From: Clostridioides sp.
Lineage (GTDB): Bacteria > Bacillota > Clostridia > Peptostreptococcales > Peptostreptococcaceae
Assembly (NCBI GenBank): GCA_031261505.1
Contig: JAISJN010000008.1
Coordinates: 62,001 to 126,000 of the forward strand
Reading direction: 5' to 3'
DNA: 64,000 nt
Each line of letters starts with the position of its first letter. The stretch's first letter is position 1. The position numbers and the translations under genes were made by a program. Below, piece by piece: positions 52,139 to 60,877 of the stretch. The notes beneath the pieces are model-generated. The model was not told the origin of the DNA. It saw nothing but the letters and a program-made list of their open reading frames with translations, and searched no databases.

Positions 52139-53986
52139 CATAGCATCTTCATTTTCAAATTGAGAGTTATAAAGCTTAGAGTAGAATCCTCCCCTAGCTA
52201 ATAAGTCATCGTGATTACCCTGCTCTACTATATCTCCCTCATTCATAACTAGGATCATATCTGCATCTCTGATAGTTGAAAGTCTATGTGCTATTACAAA
52301 ACTTGTTCTACCTTCCATTAGATTATCCATTGCCTTTTGTATGAGGACTTCTGTTCTGGTATCGACTGAGCTTGTAGCCTCGTCTAATATCAATACCTTA
52401 GGGTCTGCCAAAATTGCTCGGGCAATAGTCAATAGCTGTTTTTGCCCCTGTGATACGTTGTCGGCTTCTTCGTTTAATTCCATGTTGTAACCGTCTGTCT
52501 GTGTCAATATAAATCTATGTGCGTATGCTGCCTTTGCAGCTTCAATTACTTCTTCGTCAGTAGCGTCTAGCCTACCGTATCTTAAGTTTTCCATAATTGT
52601 ACCATTGAATAGCCAAGTATCTTGAAGAACCATACCGAATACTTCTCTAAGTTCTCTTCTGTTGAATTCATTTACATTATGTCCGTCAATTAGTATAGCC
52701 CCACTTGTAACGTCGTAGAATCTCATCAAGAGTTTGACGATTGTGGTTTTACCAGCTCCAGTCGGGCCGACTATTGCTATCTTTTGACCTGGTTTTACAC
52801 TTGATGTAAAATCATTGATTATAGTTTTATTATGGTTGTAACCGAAGTTTACATGTTCAAACTCGATTGCTCCTTCTATACTTTCTACAGGTACAGGATT
52901 TTCAGCTGACTGCACTTCTTCCTCTTCTTCTAGGAATTCAAATACCCTCTCAGCAGATGCTGCTGTAGATTGAAGTAGGTTGGCAACCTGTGCCAATTGA
53001 GCCATCGGTTGAGTAAATGTTCTAACGTATTGTATAAAACTCTGTATATCCCCTACTTCTATAGTCTTTTTGATTGTCAAATACCCCCCTAGTATAGATA
53101 CTGCTACATATCCTAGGTTTCCGACGAAGTTCATAAGTGGGTGCATTATCCCAGATAGGAACTGTGATTTCCAAGCTGAATTGTATAGCTGTCCGTTTAG
53201 TTTGTCGAATTCGTTTATACTGTCTTCTTCACCGTTGAATACCTTTATTATATTGTGACCTCCGAAAGATTCTTCTACATGGCCGTTTACATGTCCTAGG
53301 TATTCCTGTTGTTGTCTAAAATACTTCTGTGATTTTCTTATTATAAGCATAACTAGAATCAACGACAATGGTACTGTTATTACAACAGCTAGAGTCATCT
53401 TCCAGCTTATGCTAAGCATCATTATAAGCACACCTACCATGGTAACAAACGATGTGATCAGCTGAGTCATACTTTGATTTAAACTATGTGTAAGCGTATC
53501 TATATCATTTGTAAACCTAGATAGTATCTCCCCATGTGTGTTATCGCTGAAATACTGCATAGGTAGTTTGTGTAGTTTTTCTGATAGTTCACTTCTAAGT
53601 CTGTAACTTAGTTTTTGCGTTATCCCACTCATTATAAATCCTTGGATGAATGAGAACAGCGAACTAGCTACGTATAGACAGACTAGGGTCAATAGAATTT
53701 TACTTATCGCGTCAAAATCTATTCCAGCTGCGTTTACACTCGATATTTTTCTTATCAAGCCTTCAAATATCTTTGTTGTTGCCTTACCTAATATCTTAGG
53801 CCCTACTATTGAAAATGCCGCACTTCCTATTGAAAATATCAAGACGAATGCCAAAGACACCTTATATCTTCCTATATATGATACGAGCTTTTTCATAGTG
53901 CCTTTGAAGTCATTTGCCTTTTCAAAGGTCTTCATTCCTTTTCCGTGTTTTCCGCCAATATTTGATTTCTTATTTTTATTACTCAT
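52136..53986 (-). CDS. ABC exporter half-transporter (consensus ATPase site)
   Basis: A 616-residue protein with six membrane helices fused to an ATPase domain: Walker A GPTGAGKTT, C-loop NVSQGQKQ and Walker B VLILDEATSSVD with the catalytic Glu. It overlaps the upstream half-transporter by eight bases, so the two are translated together and form a heterodimer like BmrCD or TM287/288, exporting lipids, drugs or peptides. The start follows GAGGAG. Its C-loop (VSQGQ) is a known variant, not a defect. Confidence 0.93.
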   Translation of the reverse strand: MSNKNKKSNIGGKHGKGMKTFEKANDFKGTMKKLVSYIGRYKVSLAFVLIFSIGSAAFSIVGPKILGKATTKIFEGLIRKISSVNAAGIDFDAISKILLTLVCLYVASSLFSFIQGFIMSGITQKLSYRLRSELSEKLHKLPMQYFSDNTHGEILSRFTNDIDTLTHSLNQSMTQLITSFVTMVGVLIMMLSISWKMTLAVVITVPLSLILVMLIIRKSQKYFRQQQEYLGHVNGHVEESFGGHNIIKVFNGEEDSINEFDKLNGQLYNSAWKSQFLSGIMHPLMNFVGNLGYVAVSILGGYLTIKKTIEVGDIQSFIQYVRTFTQPMAQLAQVANLLQSTAASAERVFEFLEEEEEVQSAENPVPVESIEGAIEFEHVNFGYNHNKTIINDFTSSVKPGQKIAIVGPTGAGKTTIVKLLMRFYDVTSGAILIDGHNVNEFNRRELREVFGMVLQDTWLFNGTIMENLRYGRLDATDEEVIEAAKAAYAHRFILTQTDGYNMELNEEADNVSQGQKQLLTIARAILADPKVLILDEATSSVDTRTEVLIQKAMDNLMEGRTSFVIAHRLSTIRDADMILVMNEGDIVEQGNHDDLLARGGFYSKLYNSQFENEDAM

Positions 53987-56369
53987 GTTCTAACTCCTCC
54001 TTTGTAAGTTGTGACAAAGCGATTTGCTTATAAACTTCACAATCTTTTAGAAGTTCTTTGTGAGTACCAATGCCCGCTATCTTACCGTCATCTAGTACTA
54101 CGATCTGTTCTGCACTCATGATAGTACTTATTCTCTGTGCAACTATAAGCATTGTAGAATCAGATACTTTTTCGCTCAAAGCCTTTCTAAGCATTGCATC
54201 TGTCTTTAAGTCTAGTGCTGAGAAACTATCGTCGAATATATATATCTCTGGATTCTTGGCAATAGCCCTAGCTATTGAAAGTCTCTGTTTCTGACCTCCA
54301 GATACATTTGTACCACCTTGAGATATCTCTGAGCTGTACTTATCTGGTTTTGTATCTATAAATTCCGTAGCCTGAGCTATCTCAGCGGCTTCCTTCATTT
54401 CTTCCTCTGTTATATTTTTTCTACCGTATCTCAAGTTTGAATCTATAGTTCCTGAGAACAATACTCCTTTTTGAGGTACGTAGCCTAATTTATCTCTTAA
54501 ATCGTGTTGACTGAGTTCTCTTACATCTACGCCGTCTACTAGTATCTCTCCACCTGTTACATCGTAAAATCTAGGTATTAGATTTACTAGAGTCGTCTTA
54601 CCACTACCTGTACTTCCTATAAATGCTGTAGTCTGACCTGGTTTTGCTGTGAAGGTAATTCCCTCTAAGACTGGTTCTTCAGAATCTGGGAACTTGAATG
54701 ATACGTCTTTGAATTCCACATATCCCTTCATATCGTCACTTGATTTTTTAGCTTCTTTTGGATCTGATATACTTTCTTCTGTAGTCAATACCTCATCTAT
54801 ACGCTCTGCAGAAACCATAGCTCTAGGCAACATAATAGATACCATTGATATCATCAAGAATGCCATTATTATCTGCATTGTGTATTGGATGAACGCCATC
54901 ATATCTCCTACCTGCATTGCTCCAGAATCTACTCCGTAAGCACCCTTCCACACTATGAGTACTGTGATAAGGTTCATTATAAGCATCATTACCGGCATCA
55001 TACCAGACATCATTCTATTTACGAACAAGTTTGTACTTGTAAGGTCTCTGTTTGCTCCGTCAAATCTATTCTCTTCGTAGTCTTCGTTGCTAAATGCTCT
55101 GATTACCGGTATACCTGTGACTATCTCACGAGTTACCAGGTTGAGTTTGTCGACTAGTTTTTGCATTAATTTGAACTTAGGCATTACCAGCGAGAACATA
55201 ACTCCTATTGTAACCATCATAGCTAGCACTGCTACTCCTATAATCCAAGACATACTTGTGTTTGTGTGTATTACCTTTAATAAGGCTCCTATACCCATGA
55301 TAGGTGCGAATACTACTATCCTTAGAAGCAGTACCATAAGCATCTGTATCTGTTGGATATCGTTGGTACTTCTCGTGATAAGTGAGGCTGTGGAGAATTT
55401 ATTTATCTCAGAAGTCGAAAATCTTGTGACTTTTTTAAATACTTCGCCCCTCAAGTTTTTACCTACTGTAGCCGCCACCCTAGATGCTAAGAATCCTACT
55501 GTAACTGCAGCTATAACGCTTAGAAGTGCTACCCCAAGCATTTTTGCGCCTGCTGAGAGTATGTAGTTTGTCTGAGCTCTGTCTGTGTCGATTCCGACCC
55601 TGTTGTTTTCTGTTTTTACGAATTTCACTGCTGCCTGTGTTATTATAGTTTCTGGCATCTTGTCTATTTTTTTGTAAATCTCTTTATTTACTTTATCCAA
55701 TGATTCTTTTGGCATATCGGCAAACATTGCAAATACGTCCAAATCCTCTGCCTTAGTAGGAATAGCTCCTCTAGTCTGCTTTTGGTCTCCCTTTGCTCCG
55801 TTTACAGCACCAGGTGTCAATATTCTAGATTTAGGACCTTGTGCTCCTGATTGTTGCGCTCCTGCCTGTGCTGCTCCTGCTTGAACTTTTGCCATCTGCG
55901 CCTGCATCTGATTAAACATCTGCTCTTTAATTTGTTTTGATTCGCTTCCATTGCTTTCGAAGGTTGAAACTACCAGCATCGCCTTGGCAATTATCCCGTT
56001 TACTTCCTCCCTAGCCTCTTTATCTATTGATTTAAGTTCATATAGATTTTCTTTTTTTATAGCCGAATACTTATCTGCGTAGTCTTTATAATCTTCACTA
56101 GATAATTTATCCTTGCTCAAGAGTTTGTAATGCTTCATTACTGTTTCTTTTTCATCAGCTTTTAAGAATAGATTAATCCTATCCATCTCGCTCTTTCTGA
56201 TGATATTTGGAACTGCGTCTTCAATCCCGCCTTGCTGTATGCCCACATTTACGATATTAGACGTGTAGGTAGGCAGAGATAGATCACATACAGCCTGCAT
56301 AGCCAATAATACCACAATGATTACGATAGACATAGCTGATTTTTTTAAGTACTTAATTAGCTTTAACAT
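53979..56369 (-). CDS. ABC exporter half-transporter with a large extracellular insertion
   Basis: A 796-residue half-transporter, some 200 residues longer than its partner. The extra length sits between the first two membrane helices (about residues 32-265): a helical segment plus an Ala/Gln/Gly-rich stretch (QAQMAKVQAGAAQAGAQQ). This should lie outside the cell. The ATPase has Walker A GSTGSGKTT and C-loop NVSGGQKQ, but Walker B reads IYIFDDSFSALD, with Asp in place of the catalytic Glu, as in the degenerate site of heterodimeric exporters. It lies 67 bases after the MarR gene. Confidence 0.92.
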   Translation of the reverse strand: MLKLIKYLKKSAMSIVIIVVLLAMQAVCDLSLPTYTSNIVNVGIQQGGIEDAVPNIIRKSEMDRINLFLKADEKETVMKHYKLLSKDKLSSEDYKDYADKYSAIKKENLYELKSIDKEAREEVNGIIAKAMLVVSTFESNGSESKQIKEQMFNQMQAQMAKVQAGAAQAGAQQSGAQGPKSRILTPGAVNGAKGDQKQTRGAIPTKAEDLDVFAMFADMPKESLDKVNKEIYKKIDKMPETIITQAAVKFVKTENNRVGIDTDRAQTNYILSAGAKMLGVALLSVIAAVTVGFLASRVAATVGKNLRGEVFKKVTRFSTSEINKFSTASLITRSTNDIQQIQMLMVLLLRIVVFAPIMGIGALLKVIHTNTSMSWIIGVAVLAMMVTIGVMFSLVMPKFKLMQKLVDKLNLVTREIVTGIPVIRAFSNEDYEENRFDGANRDLTSTNLFVNRMMSGMMPVMMLIMNLITVLIVWKGAYGVDSGAMQVGDMMAFIQYTMQIIMAFLMISMVSIMLPRAMVSAERIDEVLTTEESISDPKEAKKSSDDMKGYVEFKDVSFKFPDSEEPVLEGITFTAKPGQTTAFIGSTGSGKTTLVNLIPRFYDVTGGEILVDGVDVRELSQHDLRDKLGYVPQKGVLFSGTIDSNLRYGRKNITEEEMKEAAEIAQATEFIDTKPDKYSSEISQGGTNVSGGQKQRLSIARAIAKNPEIYIFDDSFSALDLKTDAMLRKALSEKVSDSTMLIVAQRISTIMSAEQIVVLDDGKIAGIGTHKELLKDCEVYKQIALSQLTKEELEHE

Positions 56370-56436
56370 ATTTTCTTCCTTTCTTTTTTTAATGATGATT
56401 CAACAATTTATTGTATTAAGATACATTCATATAAGC

Positions 56437-56922
56437 CTAGTGTCTGCAGTTCTTTCTCAAGTCGTGCATATCTGGAGGCTGAAACTCATGTGGATCTATT
56501 TTTATATTCTCAGACATCTTCTTTAAGAGTTCTCGCAATGTTGTTTTTTCTTCTTCACTGAACTCTAGAAAACAAAGTTCGTCGAGTTGCTTCTTTAATT
56601 CTACTACTTCTTTGACGACGTCCCTGCCCTTTGCTGTCATGTATATTCTAGTTATCCTCTGGTCAAATTCGTCCTTTTTCTTCTCTATAAGTCCCGCCTT
56701 CACCATCCTGTTTAAAGTAACTGTGTTTGTAGATGCCTTTACTTTTCTATCATTTGCAAGCTCAGTCTGACTTTGACCGTCTTTTTCCATAAGTGAAAGC
56801 AAGACATGTGGTTGACCTGGATATAGCCCTAGTTTTGATAATACATTATGACTTCTGATAAAGTAACTTCTGGCTAACATATGAAATAACTCATGTATAC
56901 CCTCGTTTTTGCAATCATGCAT
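56437..56922 (-). CDS. MarR-family transcriptional regulator
   Basis: A 161-residue winged-helix repressor (LSLMEKDGQSQTELANDRKV recognition region and the wing KKKDEFDQRITRIYMTAKG). It heads the operon with the two ABC half-transporters, so it probably represses them and itself and is relieved by a transported compound. The start follows GGGGG. A perfect promoter and TTAG-type palindromes lie directly upstream. Confidence 0.93.
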   Translation of the reverse strand: MHDCKNEGIHELFHMLARSYFIRSHNVLSKLGLYPGQPHVLLSLMEKDGQSQTELANDRKVKASTNTVTLNRMVKAGLIEKKKDEFDQRITRIYMTAKGRDVVKEVVELKKQLDELCFLEFSEEEKTTLRELLKKMSENIKIDPHEFQPPDMHDLRKNCRH

Positions 56923-56950
56923 TTCAACGCCCCCTATAATCTATTTTTAT

Positions 56951-56997
56951 GTATTAGTCGGCGAATTGTTAGTCGACTAATGGTTAGCTACCTAACT
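56951..56997 (-). promoter_or_regulatory. Likely MarR operator cluster
   Basis: Contains the perfect palindrome TTAGTCGACTAA (56969-56980), a half-site TTAGTCG at 56954-56960 and GTTAG-CTAC-CTAAC (56983-56996). TTAG half-sites are common for MarR proteins. They lie just downstream of the -10 element of the operon promoter, where a bound repressor would block initiation. Confidence 0.75.
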
Positions 56998-56998
56998 T

Positions 56999-57026
56999 AT
57001 TATACAACTTTTATTTTTTTTGTCAA
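56999..57026 (-). promoter_or_regulatory. MarR-ABC operon promoter
   Basis: On the minus strand a consensus TTGACA (57021-57026), 16 bases, and a consensus TATAAT (56999-57004). Confidence 0.85.
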
Positions 57027-57220
57027 TTATATTTTAACGCTTAGTTGATTTTTTTGAGCTGAGAATTTTTGAGTTAGTGGTTTTTGAATTGATGATTTTT
57101 AGTATTTAGATAACTTTGTATGATGTCTGTATAACTTTTCTATAATATTTGGATAATTTTTTTACATATGCTATCAATTAAATTTTGATTATGTGGTGTT
57201 GAATTTGATAAAACTTAAAT

Positions 57221-57263
57221 GAGAAAGACATACCTCGCCTAAATAACGGGGTATATCTTTCTC
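57221..57263 (-). terminator. Terminator of the alpha/beta hydrolase gene
   Basis: GAGAAAGA/TCTTTCTC outer stem and ATACC/GGTAT inner stem, beginning four bases after the stop at 57267 and followed by a T-rich tract on the minus strand. Its layout resembles hairpin B of the repeat family. The rest of the 57027-57220 gap holds nothing recognisable. Confidence 0.7.
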
Positions 57264-57266
57264 ATT

Positions 57267-58136
57267 CTATAAATTCTTCATAAATCTCAATATATTAGTA
57301 ACTGTTTTGCTGAGCTGTTTTTCACTAGTCACGATCGCTTCGTTGTCACCGTTTTGTTGGCCGTAGTCTCCAAATTGAGAGTGGTTTCCGCCTTCGATTT
57401 CTATGTAGGTAGTGTCGGCTGGAAGCTTTGCCTTTGAAGAGACTAATCTCTCGTAATCTACTACTCCGTCCTTGCTTCCCCATATAGATATTACTTTTTT
57501 GCCTATATCCTTGATTTCATCGTCCATAGGGAATGATGACAATAGGATCACTCCACTTATTCTATTGCTTGTCGATGCAAATTTAGATGCACAGCTTCCA
57601 CCCATTCCATGTCCTGCTATCGACCAATTGCTGATATTTGGATAACTGTCTATAACTCCCTGCGCTCTGTTTTGAGACATTGTCGCAAGGTTTAGCCTCA
57701 TTGGCACAATTACTACCTCATATCCTTCTTCCGCTATTTCACGACATAGTGGTGCGTAGGCTTCAGGTTTTATCTTAGCCTCTGGGTAGAATATCATGCC
57801 TTTTTTAGGCTCTTTTCCCTTTGGTGTAAAGTTTATGTACTTATCTACCTTTACCTCTACCTTTGAATCACTTATCATAGATAGTTCCGCCAACGCCTGC
57901 GGTTTATATGTCATATTCGCCCATATTATAAATATTATTGCAGCCATTGATAAGGCTATAGCTATAGCAATTAGAAATTTTTTAGTTGTTTTTTTCTTTT
58001 TTTTGTCCCGACCACCACCATTATGGTCATTTACTCCACCCTCGCTCAATGCGTCGAGGATTGATGTCTTTTCAAGTTCCATTGTTATACTGAAGGTGTC
58101 GTATTTTTTTTTGTTTTTTTCATCTACCTCTATCAC
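57267..58136 (-). CDS. Membrane-anchored alpha/beta hydrolase
   Basis: A 289-residue protein. Residues 1-45 are cytoplasmic and basic (GGGRDKKKKKTTKK), then one membrane helix (FLIAIAIALSMAAIIFIIWA), then an extracellular alpha/beta hydrolase domain with a nucleophile-elbow-like GHGMGG, WGSKDGVV (acid region) and EGGNHSQFGDYG (His). The usual nucleophile Ser is Met in G-H-G-M-G-G if that is the elbow, so catalysis is uncertain. Start: GTG at 58136 after GGAGG; the longer frame runs into a repeat element. The substrate is unknown. Confidence 0.82.
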   Translation of the reverse strand: MIEVDEKNKKKYDTFSITMELEKTSILDALSEGGVNDHNGGGRDKKKKKTTKKFLIAIAIALSMAAIIFIIWANMTYKPQALAELSMISDSKVEVKVDKYINFTPKGKEPKKGMIFYPEAKIKPEAYAPLCREIAEEGYEVVIVPMRLNLATMSQNRAQGVIDSYPNISNWSIAGHGMGGSCASKFASTSNRISGVILLSSFPMDDEIKDIGKKVISIWGSKDGVVDYERLVSSKAKLPADTTYIEIEGGNHSQFGDYGQQNGDNEAIVTSEKQLSKTVTNILRFMKNL

Positions 58137-58165
58137 ATTAATACCTCCAAAGCTTATCCTTAAAT

Positions 58166-58252
58166 AATTATTTCGCAGTGATGGATTCACTCCGCTGAAA
58201 TGAGAATTGTACCCGTCACCTGTGAGGTAAGGGACATTTATCTCAAGTTATA
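58166..58252. repeat. Two-hairpin intergenic repeat, copy 8
   Basis: Plus strand: TTATTTCGCAGTGATGG, hairpin A (CAG..GGA with TCC..CTG), AAATGAGAATTGTACCC, hairpin B (CACCTGTGAGGTAAGGG), ATCTCAAGTTATA. It lies between the rhodanese and hydrolase genes. No other feature was found in that gap. Confidence 0.8.
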
Positions 58253-58400
58253 TGTATATTTATTTTATATGTTTATTAATTTTATATATTCGAACTGATA
58301 AATTTTTAAGCAGGTACGATAATATTTAAGTATCACCATACCTACTTATTTTATCATACTTATCAAGTTTTTTCTAATCTGATTTTCGCCATATCCTAAT

Positions 58401-58700
58401 TTACAGTATGTTATCAATACCACCTTGCAGATTGAATAGGTTTGTAAACCCCTGACTGTATAATAGCTGGCAGGCAGTTCCACTATGATGACCATAATCG
58501 CAAAAAACTATCACTTGACAGTCTTTATAAGATGCTATTGTATTAATTCTCGATAATAGACACGGTAGCGGTATGTTTATAGAGCCTGGGTATCTACATT
58601 CCATATAATCTTCCCTAGACCTTATATCCAATAACAGGACATATGGATTGCATCTTATCATTGCTTGAAATTCATCATAATTTATATTTTCAAAGACCAT
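58401..58700 (-). CDS. Single-domain rhodanese-like protein
   Basis: A 99-residue cytoplasmic rhodanese domain with active-site Cys67 in the loop CDYGHHS; the loop departs from the common CRSGxRS. It has the CH2A/B-like motifs LLDIRSREDY and GSINIPL. It could carry sulfane sulfur. The start follows GAGGTG. Confidence 0.88.
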   Translation of the reverse strand: MVFENINYDEFQAMIRCNPYVLLLDIRSREDYMECRYPGSINIPLPCLLSRINTIASYKDCQVIVFCDYGHHSGTACQLLYSQGFTNLFNLQGGIDNIL

Positions 58701-58818
58701 TTATTTCACACCTCATAGTTAAAGTAGAATACTAGGTTACGTATTCGTACGTAAAAATAAATTATTTTATTAATATATATTTTATTTGAATCCTAAGATC
58801 CATATACAATATATATTA

Positions 58819-58911
58819 ACGTTGATTCAACCATTTCAGTGGGGGATCTGCTCCCACTGAAGTGAGAATTATTCCCGCCATTCGTATATATGGTGGAAAT
58901 CTTTCTCAAGT
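58819..58911. repeat. Two-hairpin intergenic repeat, copy 9
   Basis: First of two tandem copies on the plus strand: GTTGATTCAACC, hairpin A (CAGTGGG/CCCACTG), AAGTGAGAATTATTCCC, hairpin B (CGCCAT..ATGGTGG) and CTTTCTCAAGTT, which merges into the next copy. Confidence 0.88.
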
Positions 58912-59008
58912 TAAATGGTGATTCAACGTTTCCAGTGGACGTTTTGATTCCACTGGAATGAGAATTATTTTCGCCTACATACTTGGCGAAAATCTTTCTC
59001 AAGTTATA
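58912..59008. repeat. Two-hairpin intergenic repeat, copy 10
   Basis: Second tandem copy: TTAAATGGTGATTCAACG, hairpin A (CCAGTGGA/TCCACTGG, perfect), AATGAGAATTATTTTCG, hairpin B (TTTTCGCC/GGCGAAAA, perfect) and CTTTCTCAAGTTATAAT. The stems differ completely from copy 9 yet pair just as well. The rest of the gap to 59139 is AT-rich with likely promoter sequence for the Mga-like gene. Confidence 0.9.
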
Positions 59009-59139
59009 ATATGCTGAATACGATAAAATGTGCGTAAAAAATACAAATAAAAACATAATTTATATTTCACTTAATGAGTTGTATAGTGTAAAATATATTG
59101 TATATAATATATATATGTATTTGTATTGTATGCTAGGGG

Positions 59140-60612
59140 GTGATTACTATTAATGGATTTTTAGAAAAAGAGGACAACTATAAAATTTTGATGTTCAATT
59201 ATTTGAACTATCTACCTACCCACAGAGCTAGTATTTTTGACATAAAGGAAAGTTTAGACCTTTCCACATTTCTACTCAACAAGACATATAAAAATCTAAA
59301 AGCCGATATCCGCTACTATGAACTGGATGATTATTTTGATATAACCATAGAGAACAAGACGATTTCTCTGATTAAATTCACCGATATTACATCTGGATTT
59401 TTGGTGGCTAAGTACATCAACAACTCTAATAAGTATAAGTATTTAAAGCACTGTATACTAGAGGATATATCGACTACTGAGCAGTTTGCCGAAAAGGAGT
59501 TTCTGAGTGTAACTAAGTCGTACTACATTCGCCAGTCTATAGATTCATATTTCAGTGATAAGAATATATCTATATCATCTGATTTAAAATTGACTGGCAG
59601 TGAGAAGGATATTCGTTACTTCCTATATCAATTTCACTATATTTATTTCACAGGTATGAAATATCCCTTTGAAAATAAGTATCGAACTTTTTTGGATAGT
59701 TTCCTTGAGGATATGTCACCTATTTTAGGTGATAATTTCACAGAGACCCAGAGGATTAAACTCGGGTACTTTTTAGGGTTTACATTTCTGAGACTTAAAA
59801 ATGGACATCCTGTAAAAGACAAGGTTAATAAAAAACTAGTGGAGTCGAATCTAAGCTCTGATATTTACAGCTATTTGATAAAATTCTACCGCAAGCATGT
59901 AGACATCAGTACATACGAGTATTTCTACGAAGCACAGCTTATGTTGATATTTTTATATATCATAGACTTTCCTATAGATGAAGGGGCTCTAGCTTCACTA
60001 GATAAAACGTATTTCGACTTTGCAGAAGTAAGGAATTTGAATTTTGATCTGGTAAACAGCGTTGAAGAATGCTTTCATCACGATATTAAAAAATCGATTC
60101 CAGATAAATTGAAAGATGAAATTACTAAAATACATTTTAAGTTTTTGTATTTCAACCATTTCTACTTTCCATTTTACGATCATAGGCGGATTCAAGAAAC
60201 CGAGGAATCGTTCCCCGATTACAGTAGAATCGTCAATGCTTCGATAGCGAATTTTTATAAGCGGAAGTCCAAGTATTCTCTTGAGATGCTTAAAAATCTG
60301 CTATTTTACGATTTTTTCTACGCCTTTGTAAGTCATCTTCCACTCTCTGTCCTCGACAGACCAGTGCATGTGTGCGTAGATTTTTCGTATGGTACAAATT
60401 ACAACACTCATATTAAACGCAAGGTGGATAGCTACGATTACCTTAACTTGGTCGTAGATGATACCCTTTGTGACGAGACTGATTTGTATCTCACAGATAT
60501 AAATATATTGAATGTAAAATGTAGGAGGCTTGTTTGGACAAATCCTCCACTTCAAGACGACTGGCAAAATTTTGTGAGTATTGTAAGTGCTATAAAAAAT
60601 AACTTGAGATAA
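59140..60612 (+). CDS. Mga-type transcriptional regulator
   Basis: A 490-residue protein. The first 90 residues look like a Mga-family helix-turn-helix (HRASIFDIKESLDLSTFLLNKTYKNL), the middle is helical, PRD-like (FLYQFHYIYFTGMKYPFENK), and the end resembles an EIIB-like domain (NLVVDDTLCDETDLYLTDI). Such regulators activate surface-protein genes in streptococci and enterococci and are controlled by PTS phosphorylation. The targets are unknown; the WxL cassettes 12 kb away are a natural guess. The GTG at 59140 overlaps its own ribosome site; an in-frame ATT at 59149 has better spacing. Its stop codon lies inside a repeat element. Confidence 0.8.
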   Translation: MITINGFLEKEDNYKILMFNYLNYLPTHRASIFDIKESLDLSTFLLNKTYKNLKADIRYYELDDYFDITIENKTISLIKFTDITSGFLVAKYINNSNKYKYLKHCILEDISTTEQFAEKEFLSVTKSYYIRQSIDSYFSDKNISISSDLKLTGSEKDIRYFLYQFHYIYFTGMKYPFENKYRTFLDSFLEDMSPILGDNFTETQRIKLGYFLGFTFLRLKNGHPVKDKVNKKLVESNLSSDIYSYLIKFYRKHVDISTYEYFYEAQLMLIFLYIIDFPIDEGALASLDKTYFDFAEVRNLNFDLVNSVEECFHHDIKKSIPDKLKDEITKIHFKFLYFNHFYFPFYDHRRIQETEESFPDYSRIVNASIANFYKRKSKYSLEMLKNLLFYDFFYAFVSHLPLSVLDRPVHVCVDFSYGTNYNTHIKRKVDSYDYLNLVVDDTLCDETDLYLTDINILNVKCRRLVWTNPPLQDDWQNFVSIVSAIKNNLR

Positions 60613-60696
60613 ATATCCAACCTCTATAGGTTCGGATATAGGTCTCATTTTAATGCGGGCAAATTTCCCACTGAAGTCGTTGAATCACCGTTTAAT
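60601..60696. repeat. Two-hairpin intergenic repeat, copy 11, containing a stop codon
   Basis: B-then-A order on the plus strand: AACTTGAGATAAATATCC, hairpin B (ATCC.AACCT-CTAT-AGGTT.GGAT), GGTCTCATTTTAATGCGGG, a weak hairpin A, AAGTCGTTGAATCACCGTTTAA. The first 12 bases are the last codons and TAA stop of the Mga-like gene. Confidence 0.88.
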
Positions 60697-60706
60697 ACGA
60701 AATAAA

Positions 60707-60748
60707 AAAACTAAATGGAAGACTTCTAAGAGCTTTCCATTTAGTTTT
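60707..60748. terminator. Bidirectional terminator
   Basis: A perfect 14-bp stem (AAAACTAAATGGAA with its complement), with A- and T-rich flanks, between the convergent Mga-like and CD0519-like genes. Further on, at 60795-60835, there are two small palindromes (ACTGTC/GACAGT and TTGATAA/TTATCAA) of unknown role. Confidence 0.9.
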
Positions 60749-60877
60749 GTATTGTTTTTATTTATTTAGCGTCATTTCATCAATTAAGCGTTTTACTGTC
60801 AATCGACAGTTTATCTCGTTTGATAATTTTATCAAGTAAATTACTACCTTTATTTTCTATTAAAATAGTTCTAATCT

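Noticed and set aside
52136-53986. C-loop VSQGQ taken as a defect of the ABC ATPase
   Set aside because: LSQGQ/VSQGQ is a common variant in heterodimeric exporters; the catalytic Glu and Walker motifs are intact.
58793-59056. 87-codon minus-strand open frame
   Set aside because: It consists almost wholly of the two tandem intergenic repeats read through; the repeated NNSHxSG and VESPFN stretches come from the repeat, not from a protein family.
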